Assembly (NCBI GenBank): GCA_029549985.1 | Contig: JAKPIB010000016.1 | Span: 1 to 45,976 of the forward strand | Source of the DNA: Bacillota bacterium | GTDB lineage: Bacteria > Bacillota > Clostridia > Caldicoprobacterales > DTU083 | Direction of reading: 5' to 3' | DNA length: 45,976 nucleotides | Made by a program: the position numbers and the translations under genes | Shown: positions 1 through 8,341 of the stretch, piece by piece | Layout of the letters: the number at the start of each line of letters is the position of its first letter | Position numbering within the stretch: the first letter of the stretch is position 1 | The notes under the pieces: model-generated | What the model saw: the letters and a program-made list of their open reading frames with translations, nothing else | Told to the model about the DNA's origin: nothing | The model's database searches: none

Positions 1-227
1 GCCTTGACTGCCTCACCATTGACTGCAGCAGGTGCGGGCGCTGGCTGCACGGCCTGCTGTGGTGCAGTGGGTGCCGGCTGCGGTGCAGGAGCAGCCTGCT
101 GAGATGTGGCCGGAGCAGCCTGGGATGATGCCTGGACTGCAGCATTCCCGGCATTGATTATGCTGGCCTGTCCTTGTTCAACTTCTACTTCATATGTTTT
201 ATTGTTAATAGTTACAATGTATCGCAT
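1..227 (-). CDS. Biotin carboxyl carrier protein of a decarboxylase complex (partial, C-terminus off the window)
   Basis: The visible 75 residues begin MRYIVTINNKTYEVEVEQG, the usual N-terminus of biotin carriers of oxaloacetate, methylmalonyl-CoA or glutaconyl-CoA decarboxylases. A long Ala/Pro/Gln linker follows. The biotinyl domain with its MKM lysine should lie beyond base 1. GGAGG sits 9 nt before the ATG at 227. The carrier shuttles carboxybiotin between the carboxyltransferase and the membrane decarboxylase. It directly follows the gamma-type and carboxyltransferase genes, so the three are probably one transcript. The substrate cannot be told from this half. Confidence 0.85.
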   Translation of the reverse strand, partial: MRYIVTINNKTYEVEVEQGQASIINAGNAAVQASSQAAPATSQQAAPAPQPAPTAPQQAVQPAPAPAAVNGEAVK

Positions 228-252
228 TGATTTAACCTCCATTCAAGATCGC

Positions 253-597
253 CTAATATTTCTCATCTATCAGCCTGATGGATTTGAATTGAAGCTCGGA
301 CAAAGGTATATTGGATTCATGGCTGACAATGGCCATTATCATTGCCGCTGTTTTCTCATCCACATTTTTCAATTTTAATGTGCCGGCTGACATATCCTGC
401 CCTGCAGTACCTTCGGCCAAACTGACCGGCTGTGCTGCAGTGCCTGCTGTTTCCGGTGCCGCACTTTCTTCCGGGCTTACCTTTGCCTTGCCTATGGTTT
501 TGGAAAAAGCCAGGATCAGGAAGTACAAGGCGACCAAAACAGCGAACACCAGTGCCATGGAAAAGACTGAAACCAGTAAACTATCTCCGAAAGACAT
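253..597 (-). CDS. oadG: OadG-type sodium pump decarboxylase gamma subunit
   Basis: This small membrane-anchor subunit of a sodium-translocating decarboxylase holds the carboxyltransferase on the membrane beta subunit. The protein is about 114 residues. It has one N-terminal membrane helix (about residues 8-33), a charged and Ala/Pro-rich linker, and a conserved C-terminal segment around MAIVSHESNIPLSEL. I chose the ATG at 597 because AGGGTGG lies 5 nt before it; GTG at 606 is an alternative. The gene lies between the carboxyltransferase and biotin carrier genes. A beta subunit, expected past base 1, would confirm the complex. Family assignment is firm; the symbol is by position and family. 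Confidence 0.8.
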   Translation of the reverse strand: MSFGDSLLVSVFSMALVFAVLVALYFLILAFSKTIGKAKVSPEESAAPETAGTAAQPVSLAEGTAGQDMSAGTLKLKNVDEKTAAMIMAIVSHESNIPLSELQFKSIRLIDEKY

Positions 598-609
598 TGA
601 CACCACCCT

Positions 610-1989
610 TTACTTTTTCACGATTGAATAACTGACTGTTATATATTCTCTTTCTTCCCGTTCCTTGAAGAACTTCTCTGCGATCTGCGGGAAGGCGATG
701 TAGGAAAGTACATCCTCATCAGACCTCGCTACGCCTTTCAGCTCTTCCTTGGTTTTTTCAAACTGTGGTTCCAGGGTGTCTGCAAATCTGGTGGTGATTG
801 GCTCTTCATCTCCCAGTATCTGCTCGATCAATTCGGGCTTGATCTTTCCGGGAGCTTTGCCGTATTCGCCCCTCAAATAGGCCTTTACTTCCTTGGCGAC
901 ACTCTTATAGCGTTCTCCTGCTAAAACGTTCAATACAGCCTGTACACCTACCATCTGGCTCATGGGTGTGACCAGGGGAGGATAACCGAGATCCTCTCTA
1001 ACCCTTGGAGTCTCTTCGAGTACCTCGTCCAATCTATCCAGAGCATTCTGAGCTTTAAGCTGGGCTATGAGGTTGGAGAGCATGCCGCCGGGCACCTGAT
1101 ATACCAGAGCATCTGTTTCTACTCCCATTACGAAGGGATCCATCTGCCCTAACTTGACATATTTCTCTTTTATGGGTTTGAAATGATCATTTATTTGCTT
1201 TAGGATGCTGTCATCCAGGCCGGTTTCATATCCTGCCTGCTTCAATGCATAGTTCATCGTTTCTGTCGGCGGCTGAGATGTGCCGTTCGAGAAGGATGAG
1301 ATGGCACAGTCGATGCCATCGCAGCCGGCTTCGATCGCTTTGAAATAAGTGATCGGGCCCAGGCCGGTAGTGCCGTGGGTATGGAAATATACCGGCACCT
1401 TCACTGTTTCCTTAAGAGCCTTTACTATGTCATAAGCTTCCTGAGGCCCACAGATACCGGCCATGTCCTTGATGCAGATGGAGTGGACTCCCATCTCCTC
1501 CAGCTCTTTGGCCAGCTTTGCATAGTTGTCCAGGGTATGGACAGGGCTGGTGGTATAGCAGATAGCACCCTGCGCATGAGCGTTGCGCTTCAACACTTCA
1601 TCGACTGCCACACGGATATTCCTGAAATCGTTGAGGGCATCAAATATCCTGAAAATATCCATCCCGTTGTCGACTGAACGGGCAACGAACATTCTGACTA
1701 CGTCATCAGGATAGTGTCTGTAGCCTAATATATTCTGACCTCTCAGCAGCATCTGCAGAGGGGTGTTCTTGACCTTATCCTTGATTTTGCGAAGCCTCTC
1801 CCAGGGATCTTCGCTAAGATATCTCAGACAGGAATCAAATGTAGCCCCTCCCCAGCATTCCAATGAATGATAGCCTGCCTTGTCCATAGTTTCCAAGATC
1901 CCTTCGAAATCAGAGAAGGGCATCCGGGTAGCTATCAAAGATTGATTAGCATCTCTTAGCACTGTTTCACTGATACGTACTTTATTCAT
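610..1989 (-). CDS. oadA: Carboxyltransferase subunit of oxaloacetate decarboxylase / pyruvate carboxylase subunit B
   Basis: This DRE-TIM metallolyase-type carboxyltransferase moves CO2 between an oxo-acid (oxaloacetate/pyruvate) and biotin. The N-terminus has the metal and substrate motif RDANQS, then ECWGGATFD, LRGQN and GYRHYPDD. The carbamylated-lysine segment is CIKDMAG and the metal HxH motif is YFHTHGTTG. A conserved C-terminal region follows (GVQAVLNVLAGERYK). At about 459 residues it lacks the fused biotinyl domain; the carrier is the separate gene at 1-227. The ATG at 1989 has AAGGAG 8-9 nt upstream, while the longer reading frame has no such site. A promoter and a structured leader lie at 1990-2176. 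Confidence 0.9.
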   Translation of the reverse strand: MNKVRISETVLRDANQSLIATRMPFSDFEGILETMDKAGYHSLECWGGATFDSCLRYLSEDPWERLRKIKDKVKNTPLQMLLRGQNILGYRHYPDDVVRMFVARSVDNGMDIFRIFDALNDFRNIRVAVDEVLKRNAHAQGAICYTTSPVHTLDNYAKLAKELEEMGVHSICIKDMAGICGPQEAYDIVKALKETVKVPVYFHTHGTTGLGPITYFKAIEAGCDGIDCAISSFSNGTSQPPTETMNYALKQAGYETGLDDSILKQINDHFKPIKEKYVKLGQMDPFVMGVETDALVYQVPGGMLSNLIAQLKAQNALDRLDEVLEETPRVREDLGYPPLVTPMSQMVGVQAVLNVLAGERYKSVAKEVKAYLRGEYGKAPGKIKPELIEQILGDEEPITTRFADTLEPQFEKTKEELKGVARSDEDVLSYIAFPQIAEKFFKEREEREYITVSYSIVKK

Positions 1990-2043
1990 ATATATCAACT
2001 CCTTATATAATAATGACTGATTTTGCAACTATACTTAACACAT

Positions 2044-2110
2044 AAAAAGGGCGGAAAAACTCAAAAATTAAGTTTCCACCCCGGAAACTGTCCAACTCCT
2101 GAAAGCCGCC
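2044..2110 (-). promoter_or_regulatory. Structured leader of the decarboxylase operon (possible attenuator)
   Basis: On the minus strand, GGCGG (2110-2106) can pair with CCGCC (2054-2050), followed at once by CTTTTT. Inside it is a perfect 7-bp hairpin, AGTTTCC/GGAAACT (2089-2083 with 2077-2071), which has its own T-rich tail. Both lie in the leader between the promoter and the oadA start. The layout resembles a transcription attenuator or an unclassified riboswitch. I recognise no known riboswitch class, so regulation is inference. Confidence 0.4.
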
Positions 2111-2148
2111 TGTATATCAAGTATGTCGCATAATAGCTTCCCGCATAT

Positions 2149-2176
2149 ATTATAGCATAAAATATTCGATTGTCGA
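2149..2176 (-). promoter_or_regulatory. Sigma-A-type promoter for the decarboxylase operon
   Basis: On the minus strand, TCGACA (2176-2171) is separated by 16 bp from TATAAT (2154-2149), with TGC before the -10 forming an extended -10. Transcription would start near 2142 and leave about 150 nt of leader before oadA. Confidence 0.6.
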
Positions 2177-2219
2177 TAAATTAACAATATGGGTCCCGCG
2201 ACTTTTTTGATATTTGCGC

Positions 2220-2747
2220 CTAGCCCTGTGCAAACAGCCGGTATGCCAAAATGCCGGTCACGGTCTTGCCATCCTTTATTTTGCCTGCTTCTATGTTATG
2301 CAAAATGGAATCCAGGGGTACTGTCTCAAGGGTGAGGAGCTCATCCTCATCCAGGGACTGCCTGCCTGCAGCCCTAAGGCCCGTCGCCAGGAAAATGTGA
2401 ATTTCCTCATCATGGGCACCGGGGGACATGTACACGGATAGGAGATGCTGCCAGTTGGACGCTTCATACCCTGTCTCCTCCATAAGCTCACGCCTGGCGG
2501 CCTCAAGTGGAGTCTCACCCTCATCCATCAGCCCGGCAGGTATCTCCAACTGCTCCTGTGCTATGGCATACCTGTACTGGCGGACCATCAGGATCTCGTT
2601 TTTGTCATTTACCGCCACCACCGCTGCGGCGTCCCTGTGCCTTACCACTTCCCGTTCGGTCCTAATGCCGTTCTCCAGCAGGACCTGGTCCTTGTACACC
2701 TGTATAATCCTGCCGCTGAATACCTTCTCGCTGGACAACGTCTTCAT
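2220..2747 (-). CDS. Nudix hydrolase, ADP-ribose pyrophosphatase type
   Basis: This enzyme is predicted to hydrolyse ADP-ribose or a similar nucleoside-diphosphate sugar to AMP and a sugar phosphate. About 175 residues carry a complete Nudix box: G-x5-E-x7-REL-x-EE-x-GY, within PAGLMDEGE and RRELMEETGY. It also has the N-terminal beta-strand region (VFSGRIIQVYKDQV) and VRQYRYA typical of the ADPRase (NudF-like) group. I chose the ATG at 2747 because GGAGG lies 9 nt upstream. The longer frame would run into the preceding oxidoreductase gene. It is the last gene of a co-directional run, and I see no clear terminator after it. Confidence 0.85.
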   Translation of the reverse strand: MKTLSSEKVFSGRIIQVYKDQVLLENGIRTEREVVRHRDAAAVVAVNDKNEILMVRQYRYAIAQEQLEIPAGLMDEGETPLEAARRELMEETGYEASNWQHLLSVYMSPGAHDEEIHIFLATGLRAAGRQSLDEDELLTLETVPLDSILHNIEAGKIKDGKTVTGILAYRLFAQG

Positions 2748-2784
2748 CCCTTGTTCCTCCCGGTAATGTTCTTTGTCGATCTTG

Positions 2785-3768
2785 TCAAAAGTCGACTTTA
2801 CGTCCTTCAGAGTAGGACTTATAGGCTCCTTCCATGAGCTGAGTAAGCTGGATCCCATCCTCCAGGCCGAAATGGATCTTTGAGCCGTGCAGGATAGCTT
2901 CCACCCATTGGGTCATTGCCGAAGGCAGAGCCTGCGGCAGGTCCTTTACTACCGTCCATTCGTCCGAACCGGGCCACCTGCGGGATTTTAACTTTACTGC
3001 GTTGTCCCAGCCTCCGACCAGCAATGTCCCCTCCGTGCCGTAAAGCTCCAGTGAAAAGGGGCTGTTGGGAGTTACGAACCCTGTCTCTACGATCCCTATC
3101 GCCTTGTTTTCAAACTCTATGATACTGACTGCATTGTCCTCTACGGGCCTGCCGGTAAAGCTGTTGAACATGGATGTGATGCTCTTGGGTTTGCCAAGTA
3201 GCCAACGGCTCAGATACATGGGGTGGGCACCCAGGTCTATCATGGCGCCACCACCGCAGGTCCTGGCATCGTAGAAGTGGGCAGGCAGCCAGTTGTCCAC
3301 GGCACCGCTGTGGGCATTCCTTACGCGCAGGAGGGTGATGTCTCCAAGCAGGCCTTCCTCCACGGCCTTTTTGGCAAAGAGGTTCGACGGGAAAGTGCGG
3401 TGGGGGAAGGATATGCAAAACAAGACCACGTTTTCTCTGACAGCCTCAGCTATGGCCTCGCACTCCGCCACAGTGGGTGCCATCACCTTTTCGGTGAATA
3501 TGTGCTTGCCCGCCCTGGCTGCGGCGATCATCACCTCTGCATGCAGGCTTGTCGGCGCGTCGACCACGACGGCATCGACATCAGGCCTCCTAAGCAGCGC
3601 TTGCAGGTCTTCTTCAAAAGCTGCTCCCAGTTCCTTGGCCCAGAGACGTCCCCGCTCCGGAAGCTCGTCCCATACAGCAGTGATTTTAACATCCTCCATC
3701 CTTTTAAGCTGGCTTGCATAGTCATCGGCATGGACATGCCACTTGCTCAGCATTGCCACATTCAGCAT
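2785..3768 (-). CDS. Gfo/Idh/MocA family NAD(P)-dependent oxidoreductase
   Basis: This is a cytoplasmic dehydrogenase of the sugar/inositol dehydrogenase family, about 327 residues. The N-terminal Rossmann half carries DAPTSLHAEVMIAAARAGKHIFTEK, whose lysine falls where the family has its EKP motif (here EKV). The C-terminal half has GGGAMIDLGAHPMYLSRW, with the conserved Asp and His near the active site. The ATG at 3768 has GGAGGTAGG just upstream; the ATG at 3783 would place that ribosome site inside the gene. It lies 35 nt after a D-2-hydroxyacid dehydrogenase gene, which suggests a shared sugar-acid pathway. The substrate is unknown. Confidence 0.85.
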   Translation of the reverse strand: MLNVAMLSKWHVHADDYASQLKRMEDVKITAVWDELPERGRLWAKELGAAFEEDLQALLRRPDVDAVVVDAPTSLHAEVMIAAARAGKHIFTEKVMAPTVAECEAIAEAVRENVVLFCISFPHRTFPSNLFAKKAVEEGLLGDITLLRVRNAHSGAVDNWLPAHFYDARTCGGGAMIDLGAHPMYLSRWLLGKPKSITSMFNSFTGRPVEDNAVSIIEFENKAIGIVETGFVTPNSPFSLELYGTEGTLLVGGWDNAVKLKSRRWPGSDEWTVVKDLPQALPSAMTQWVEAILHGSKIHFGLEDGIQLTQLMEGAYKSYSEGRKVDF

Positions 3769-3803
3769 AAACCTACCTCCCATATTTTCATTAAGAGCCG
3801 AGC

Positions 3804-4772
3804 TTACAGCACCTCCGGATTGATCACATTCGCGGTCCTGCGCCCATCCAGCAGATCGATCAAAGCCCGGCAGGCCTCCCGGTTCATAAGGGACCGTGTC
3901 TCATGGGTATTGGTGCCTATGTGGGGTGTCAGCACCACATTGTCAAACGTCAAAAGCTCCGGCGTGATCCTGGGTTCCCATTCGAAAACATCCAGCCCGG
4001 CCCCTGCAAGAGCGCCATCGCACAGCCTGGCAGCAAGTGCCTTTTCATCTATGACGGCTCCTCTTGAGGTGTTTATGATAAAGGCTTCCGGCTTCATAAG
4101 CGAAAGCTCTCGTTCTCCAATAAGGTGGTATGTTTCATCGCTGAGGGGCGTATGGATCGAAACAACGTTGGCGGTCTCAAGCAGCTCATCCAACGGCTTG
4201 TAAGCCGCGCCTAGCTGAGCTTCATCAGCGGGCTCCAACCTCCTGCGGTTGTAGTAGGAAATCCTCATGCCCAGGGCGGCCGCCCTCCTTGCCGTTGCCT
4301 TGCCGATCCGCCCCATGCCTATGATCCCCAGTTCCTTGCCGTACAGGTTGTAGCCCATGTTCCTGTACATGCCCCAGGCAGATTTGGCCTCCTGCCTCAG
4401 CTTCCTGTCGCACTCGGTGATCCGCCTCATGACCGCCAGCATCAGCCCGATGGCCAGCTCTGCAGTGGACTCGGTGACCGTATCGGGTATATTTGCGACC
4501 ACTATCCCATGCTCGGTAGCTGCCTTGATGTCGACGTTATCATAGCCCGCACCATATACACAGATGGCTTTAAGCTTCCCGGCCCTGCTTATTATTTCCC
4601 GGTCGACCCTTATCCCTGCAGCCAGCACTCCGTCATACTCCGGTATTGCAGCGAGTACCTCATCATAGGGCATGGCACCGCGCTGCCACCTGGTCACATC
4701 AAACTCCTCCCTCAGGTCGCAAAGGTCCTCTTCAGGCAGTGAATAAGCTACCAGTACCTTTTTTCTTTCCAT
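3804..4772 (-). CDS. D-isomer-specific 2-hydroxyacid dehydrogenase (phosphoglycerate / hydroxypyruvate reductase-like)
   Basis: This enzyme is predicted to interconvert a D-2-hydroxyacid and its 2-oxoacid with NAD(P). The 322 residues have the family layout: an N-terminal substrate domain, then the dinucleotide fold GMGRIGKATARRA. Catalytic residues are visible in family order: Arg in NTSRGA, Glu in LDVFEWEP and His in TPHIGT. Its length fits glyoxylate/hydroxypyruvate reductases and short SerA proteins, and there is no C-terminal ACT domain. AGGAG precedes the ATG. It is followed 35 nt later by the Gfo/Idh/MocA gene. The exact substrate cannot be settled from motifs. Confidence 0.85.
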   Translation of the reverse strand: MERKKVLVAYSLPEEDLCDLREEFDVTRWQRGAMPYDEVLAAIPEYDGVLAAGIRVDREIISRAGKLKAICVYGAGYDNVDIKAATEHGIVVANIPDTVTESTAELAIGLMLAVMRRITECDRKLRQEAKSAWGMYRNMGYNLYGKELGIIGMGRIGKATARRAAALGMRISYYNRRRLEPADEAQLGAAYKPLDELLETANVVSIHTPLSDETYHLIGERELSLMKPEAFIINTSRGAVIDEKALAARLCDGALAGAGLDVFEWEPRITPELLTFDNVVLTPHIGTNTHETRSLMNREACRALIDLLDGRRTANVINPEVL

Positions 4773-4838
4773 GCTTCGATCTCCTGTTCTCGTTGTTCCC
4801 TGTAATGTATGCTAATACAGCCTTTGCTTGTTACTGCC

Positions 4839-5906
4839 CTAATCGCCGGTCCCGGACGACTGCTTTGCATAAGCGGGGTGGATGGAATAGGCCTGCTCAC
4901 CGAACCCTTTGCTGAAACGCAGCTTTTTATCCTCGGTTATTATCATAACATCTATATTTTCAAGGGATTCAGCCAGCTTGAGGCCTTCCTCGGCACCAAG
5001 GATAAAGATCGATGTGGCCAGGGTATCACAGTCAACGGCACTCGCTCCCTTTACCGTTACGCTGATCGCCCCAGTGTCGGCAGGGTACCCGGTCCTGGGA
5101 TCAAATATATGATGGTAGCGGATGCCCGTCTCCTCGTAAACCCTGATCATATAGCGCTCATAGTCACCTGAGGTCACGATCGTGCCGCCGCTTATGTCAA
5201 ATACGGCTACATGCTGTCTGCCCTCTTCATCCTCGGCTATTCGAGGGTTCTGGATCCCTATCTTCCACGGAGTTCCGTCAGGCTTCGTCCCCAGGGTGAC
5301 TATGTCTCCGCCCAGGTTTATAAGGGCATGCTGGATATTGTGGGCCTTTAATATACGCACCGCCTCATCGCCACAATAGCCCTTGGCGATCCCGCCCAGA
5401 TCGATCATCATGCCCTTTTCCTCCAGGTACACGGTGCTCTCAGCCTCATCCAGCCTCACCTTCCTGTAGTCCACCAGGGCGAGCTTTTCCGATATCTCCT
5501 CCTGAGAAGGTATCCGGGTATTGTCCCCTGATATATTCCACAGCCTTTTCAGCGGCAGGGTGGTTATGTCAAAGACACCGCCGGTCAGCTCGGCATATTC
5601 CAGGGCCTTTTTGATGACATAAAAGGTGTCCGGCTTGACCTTTACAGGCTCGATCCCGGCCTTCTCATTGATCAGGCTTATCTCGCTGCCGGGCTTTGTA
5701 GCGCTCATCCTGTTTTCTATATCCCTTATGCGGCTGATCGCTGCCTTTATGGCGGCATCAGCATTCAGCCTGCCATATACCGTAAAGGTTATGTAGGTAT
5801 CAAGGGCAAAAATATCTATCTTTACAGGTTTTGAACCGTGACTGCATCCGCCCAGGCTGACAGCCGTCAGGACAAGTAACAGCATCCGGGACAGCTTTAT
5901 TTTCAT
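4839..5906 (-). CDS. apbE: FAD:protein FMN transferase (ApbE lipoprotein)
   Basis: ApbE proteins move FMN from FAD onto a threonine of target proteins such as RnfG/RnfD or NqrB/C outside the membrane. The N-terminus is a lipoprotein signal with lipobox SLGGC (Cys near residue 21). The body shows the family motifs TYITFTVYG, MIDLGGIAKGYCGDEA, ALINLGGDI and RYHHIFDPRTGYPA, with SAVDCDTLATSIFILG near the C-terminus. Length 355 is normal. AAGGA precedes the ATG. No flavinylated partner is visible in this window, so the target is unknown. It lies 30 nt after an ABC permease gene. Confidence 0.9.
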   Translation of the reverse strand: MKIKLSRMLLLVLTAVSLGGCSHGSKPVKIDIFALDTYITFTVYGRLNADAAIKAAISRIRDIENRMSATKPGSEISLINEKAGIEPVKVKPDTFYVIKKALEYAELTGGVFDITTLPLKRLWNISGDNTRIPSQEEISEKLALVDYRKVRLDEAESTVYLEEKGMMIDLGGIAKGYCGDEAVRILKAHNIQHALINLGGDIVTLGTKPDGTPWKIGIQNPRIAEDEEGRQHVAVFDISGGTIVTSGDYERYMIRVYEETGIRYHHIFDPRTGYPADTGAISVTVKGASAVDCDTLATSIFILGAEEGLKLAESLENIDVMIITEDKKLRFSKGFGEQAYSIHPAYAKQSSGTGD

Positions 5907-5936
5907 CGGCAGTATCCTTCCAAAACAGTGTAATCA

Positions 5937-7598
5937 TCAGCCGTCAATATTTCCAAACCGCCTTACACCGACAGTCTTAAGGACATTATAGAGCATAAGA
6001 TCCAAGGCCAGGAATGCGCCGCAGAGTATCGGGAGTGTGACCGTTATGCTCCATTTGAAGGCTACAACGGGTATTATGCTGGCTGCGGCAAGCCCCATGC
6101 CGATTATTATGCTGTATAGGACATTGATGTTCTGTTTGACGGCCTTTTGCTCGTTGTCCCAATCCAGCTTGGGGTTGTACAGGTCTATCAGCAGGCCTGA
6201 CAGGCACATGAACAGGACCGGCAGCCATCCGGTAAGCAGGACCAATACCCCTGTTGTGACCGGGATTTTGAACAGGACGATCCCTACGATGACCATGGTA
6301 ACTATAGCGACATAGCTGAGGGTCAATGCCGAGAGCAGCTTGGCGATCAGCTGATCCTTGTAGCTCACAGGCAGGTACTTTTTGACATAGAGCTCCTGGC
6401 CTTCACGGGAAATGGCTGAGGCTGCTATCCCGTTGCTGCCGCTGACAAATAGCGCAAGTGCGAAAAAGACTGCCAGGATAATGCCGCCCGCATCACTTTG
6501 ATTGATGGCTTTACTTATCTCCGCCAGCATATCCACTTCCTCATTTCTTACAAGGAAGGGGAACAGCAGAAAGACCGGCCACAGAAAGTTGATGATCACA
6601 CAGTTCAAGAAATATATCGGCGTCCTGAACAGGAGCTTGAGCTCCACAAGCGTGTAGGTCGTTATGACAGACCCCTTTTCGACCCCTTTGTCGATCTCCT
6701 CAAGCCCATGGCCGCGCCGCCTTGAGCCGGTCTCCGACAGGCCTACTACCCCTTTCAGGTAAATAAGCTGCCCAAGGGCCAGAAGCCCTGCAAACACCGC
6801 AGCTGAAAATCCGATGCAGACCGCAAAGTACATGAGGCCCTTCAAAGACCCGCTGTGAACAAGGGCCTGGCCTGCCCATCCGGCAGTGGGGAATATGCTG
6901 GGCAAAGCTCCGATAAGTGAGTTCTGGCCTTGCTGCAGCAGCTCGGAAAGCTTTTCTGGAGACAGGTTCATAGACATGCTCTGCATCATCATGTTGATGC
7001 CTAGACCAAGGAACATGGCGAACAAGCCCCCGATGATCTTGAAGGCATCCTTATACCTATTGAGGTTGGTAAAGCGCATGATGATCATGCTCAAAAGGGA
7101 TGCCAGGGCAAGGGGCACTATCGGCATCAGGATCAGGAGGACAAGGCCGTAGAGATAATAAAGGGGCCCCATGGAGATCCTTATGCCATAAGTGATCCAG
7201 ATGGGTATGAATATCATTGCTGCGAAGATATATTCAAAAACGGTCACGACCAGGAATTTTGCGCCTACTATCTGCCTGGGCTTGAGCGGCAGGGGGAGCA
7301 GGTATTCCACATCAGATGAGAAGTAAAAGGTGCTTATTATATAAAAGATGCCGAATACAAAAACGGCTGCAGAGGTGATCCCGATACCCCATGTAAGCAC
7401 AAGGCCCTGCTGGCCTATCACCATCAGCGGCTCCATCAGGAACATGGTGAAGGCGCCTACCCCGCCCATCATTGACGGGATAGCGATGGCAAACAGGACG
7501 ATCATCATGACCTTGGTGGCAGTGCTGCTGCCTTTAAAGCCCAGGCCGCTGCCGTTTTTCAATAAAATCATAGCCAGGTTCAAAGTCTTATTTTTCAC
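5937..7598 (-). CDS. ABC exporter permease (ABC-2-like, large)
   Basis: This is the membrane partner of the ATPase just upstream. The 553 residues show a dozen or so hydrophobic segments, with an internal break near residue 290 suggesting two similar halves. The segment YFSSDVEYLLPLPLKPRQIVGAKF resembles the coupling region of 'putative ABC exporter' permeases of Firmicutes. It starts at GTG 7598 and overlaps the ATPase gene by 11 nt, which suggests translational coupling. The cargo is unknown. No accessory immunity or peptide gene is visible. Confidence 0.75.
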   Translation of the reverse strand: MKNKTLNLAMILLKNGSGLGFKGSSTATKVMMIVLFAIAIPSMMGGVGAFTMFLMEPLMVIGQQGLVLTWGIGITSAAVFVFGIFYIISTFYFSSDVEYLLPLPLKPRQIVGAKFLVVTVFEYIFAAMIFIPIWITYGIRISMGPLYYLYGLVLLILMPIVPLALASLLSMIIMRFTNLNRYKDAFKIIGGLFAMFLGLGINMMMQSMSMNLSPEKLSELLQQGQNSLIGALPSIFPTAGWAGQALVHSGSLKGLMYFAVCIGFSAAVFAGLLALGQLIYLKGVVGLSETGSRRRGHGLEEIDKGVEKGSVITTYTLVELKLLFRTPIYFLNCVIINFLWPVFLLFPFLVRNEEVDMLAEISKAINQSDAGGIILAVFFALALFVSGSNGIAASAISREGQELYVKKYLPVSYKDQLIAKLLSALTLSYVAIVTMVIVGIVLFKIPVTTGVLVLLTGWLPVLFMCLSGLLIDLYNPKLDWDNEQKAVKQNINVLYSIIIGMGLAAASIIPVVAFKWSITVTLPILCGAFLALDLMLYNVLKTVGVRRFGNIDG

Positions 7599-8316
7599 TA
7601 TCCGTCAACTCCAAGAACATTTTTTCCAGGGATTCGTTTCTGTTGAAGTGCTCCTTCATCTCCTCGATGGTGCCGTTGAACAATATCCGGCCCTTGTCGA
7701 TGATGGCGACCCTGTCACAGACCTTTTCCGCCACATCCAGCACGTGGGTGGAAAAGAATACGGTGTTGCCCTGGTCAGCGTGCTCCCTCATCATCTCCTT
7801 AAGGATAAAGGAGGACCTGGGGTCAAGCCCTGTCATTGGCTCATCCATGATCCATACCGAGGGATTGTGTATGAGGACGCCCATTATCACTATCTTCTGC
7901 CGCATACCATGGGAGTAGCTCTGTATTTTGTCATGCAGCACATCTGCCATGCCAAAGCGTTCAGCCAGGTATTGGAGCCGTTCCTTTCTGTCTGCCGTCG
8001 ACACGTCATACATATCAGCCATGAAGTTCAAATATTCGATCCCCTTGAGCCTAAGAAACATGTTGGGGGTGTCCGGCACAAAGCCGATGCTGCGCTTTAC
8101 TGCCAGGGGCTCCTCCTTGATGTCGATGCCGTTTACCCTGACGCTGCCGCTGTCAGCGTTAAGTATACCCGTTATGATCTTGATCGTTGTGGTTTTGCCG
8201 GCTCCGTTGGGGCCTAGAAAACCGAATATCTCACCATTGGGTATCACCAGGTTCAGGTTGTCCACAGCTTTGACATTTCCGTTAAAGGTTTTGTTGACGT
8301 TCAGAAGTTCTATCAT
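7588..8316 (-). CDS. ABC transporter ATP-binding protein
   Basis: This cytoplasmic ATPase drives the adjoining permease. It has Walker A GPNGAGKTTT, a Q-loop near GFVPDTPNMFL, signature YSHGMRQK (the YSxGM form common in drug/sodium-type exporters), Walker B VWIMDEPMTGLD and a switch His in FFSTHVLD. The 242-residue length is typical of a single-domain exporter ATPase. AAAGGA precedes the ATG. It is placed between a PH-like membrane protein gene and the permease. Confidence 0.9.
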   Translation of the reverse strand: MIELLNVNKTFNGNVKAVDNLNLVIPNGEIFGFLGPNGAGKTTTIKIITGILNADSGSVRVNGIDIKEEPLAVKRSIGFVPDTPNMFLRLKGIEYLNFMADMYDVSTADRKERLQYLAERFGMADVLHDKIQSYSHGMRQKIVIMGVLIHNPSVWIMDEPMTGLDPRSSFILKEMMREHADQGNTVFFSTHVLDVAEKVCDRVAIIDKGRILFNGTIEEMKEHFNRNESLEKMFLELTDSEK

Positions 8317-8341
8317 GCCATTGGTTCCTTTCTAATCATAT

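Noticed and set aside
3769-3783. Upstream ATG for the Gfo/Idh/MocA gene
   Set aside because: The GGAGGTAGG ribosome site lies between this ATG and the one at 3768, so the downstream ATG is the start.
3223-4203. Long plus-strand open frame of 326 codons
   Set aside because: It is antisense to the Gfo/Idh/MocA and D-hydroxyacid dehydrogenase genes, both of which have full family motifs and ribosome sites.
7348-8217. Plus-strand open frame of 289 codons
   Set aside because: It is antisense to the ABC permease and ATPase genes, with no recognisable protein features.
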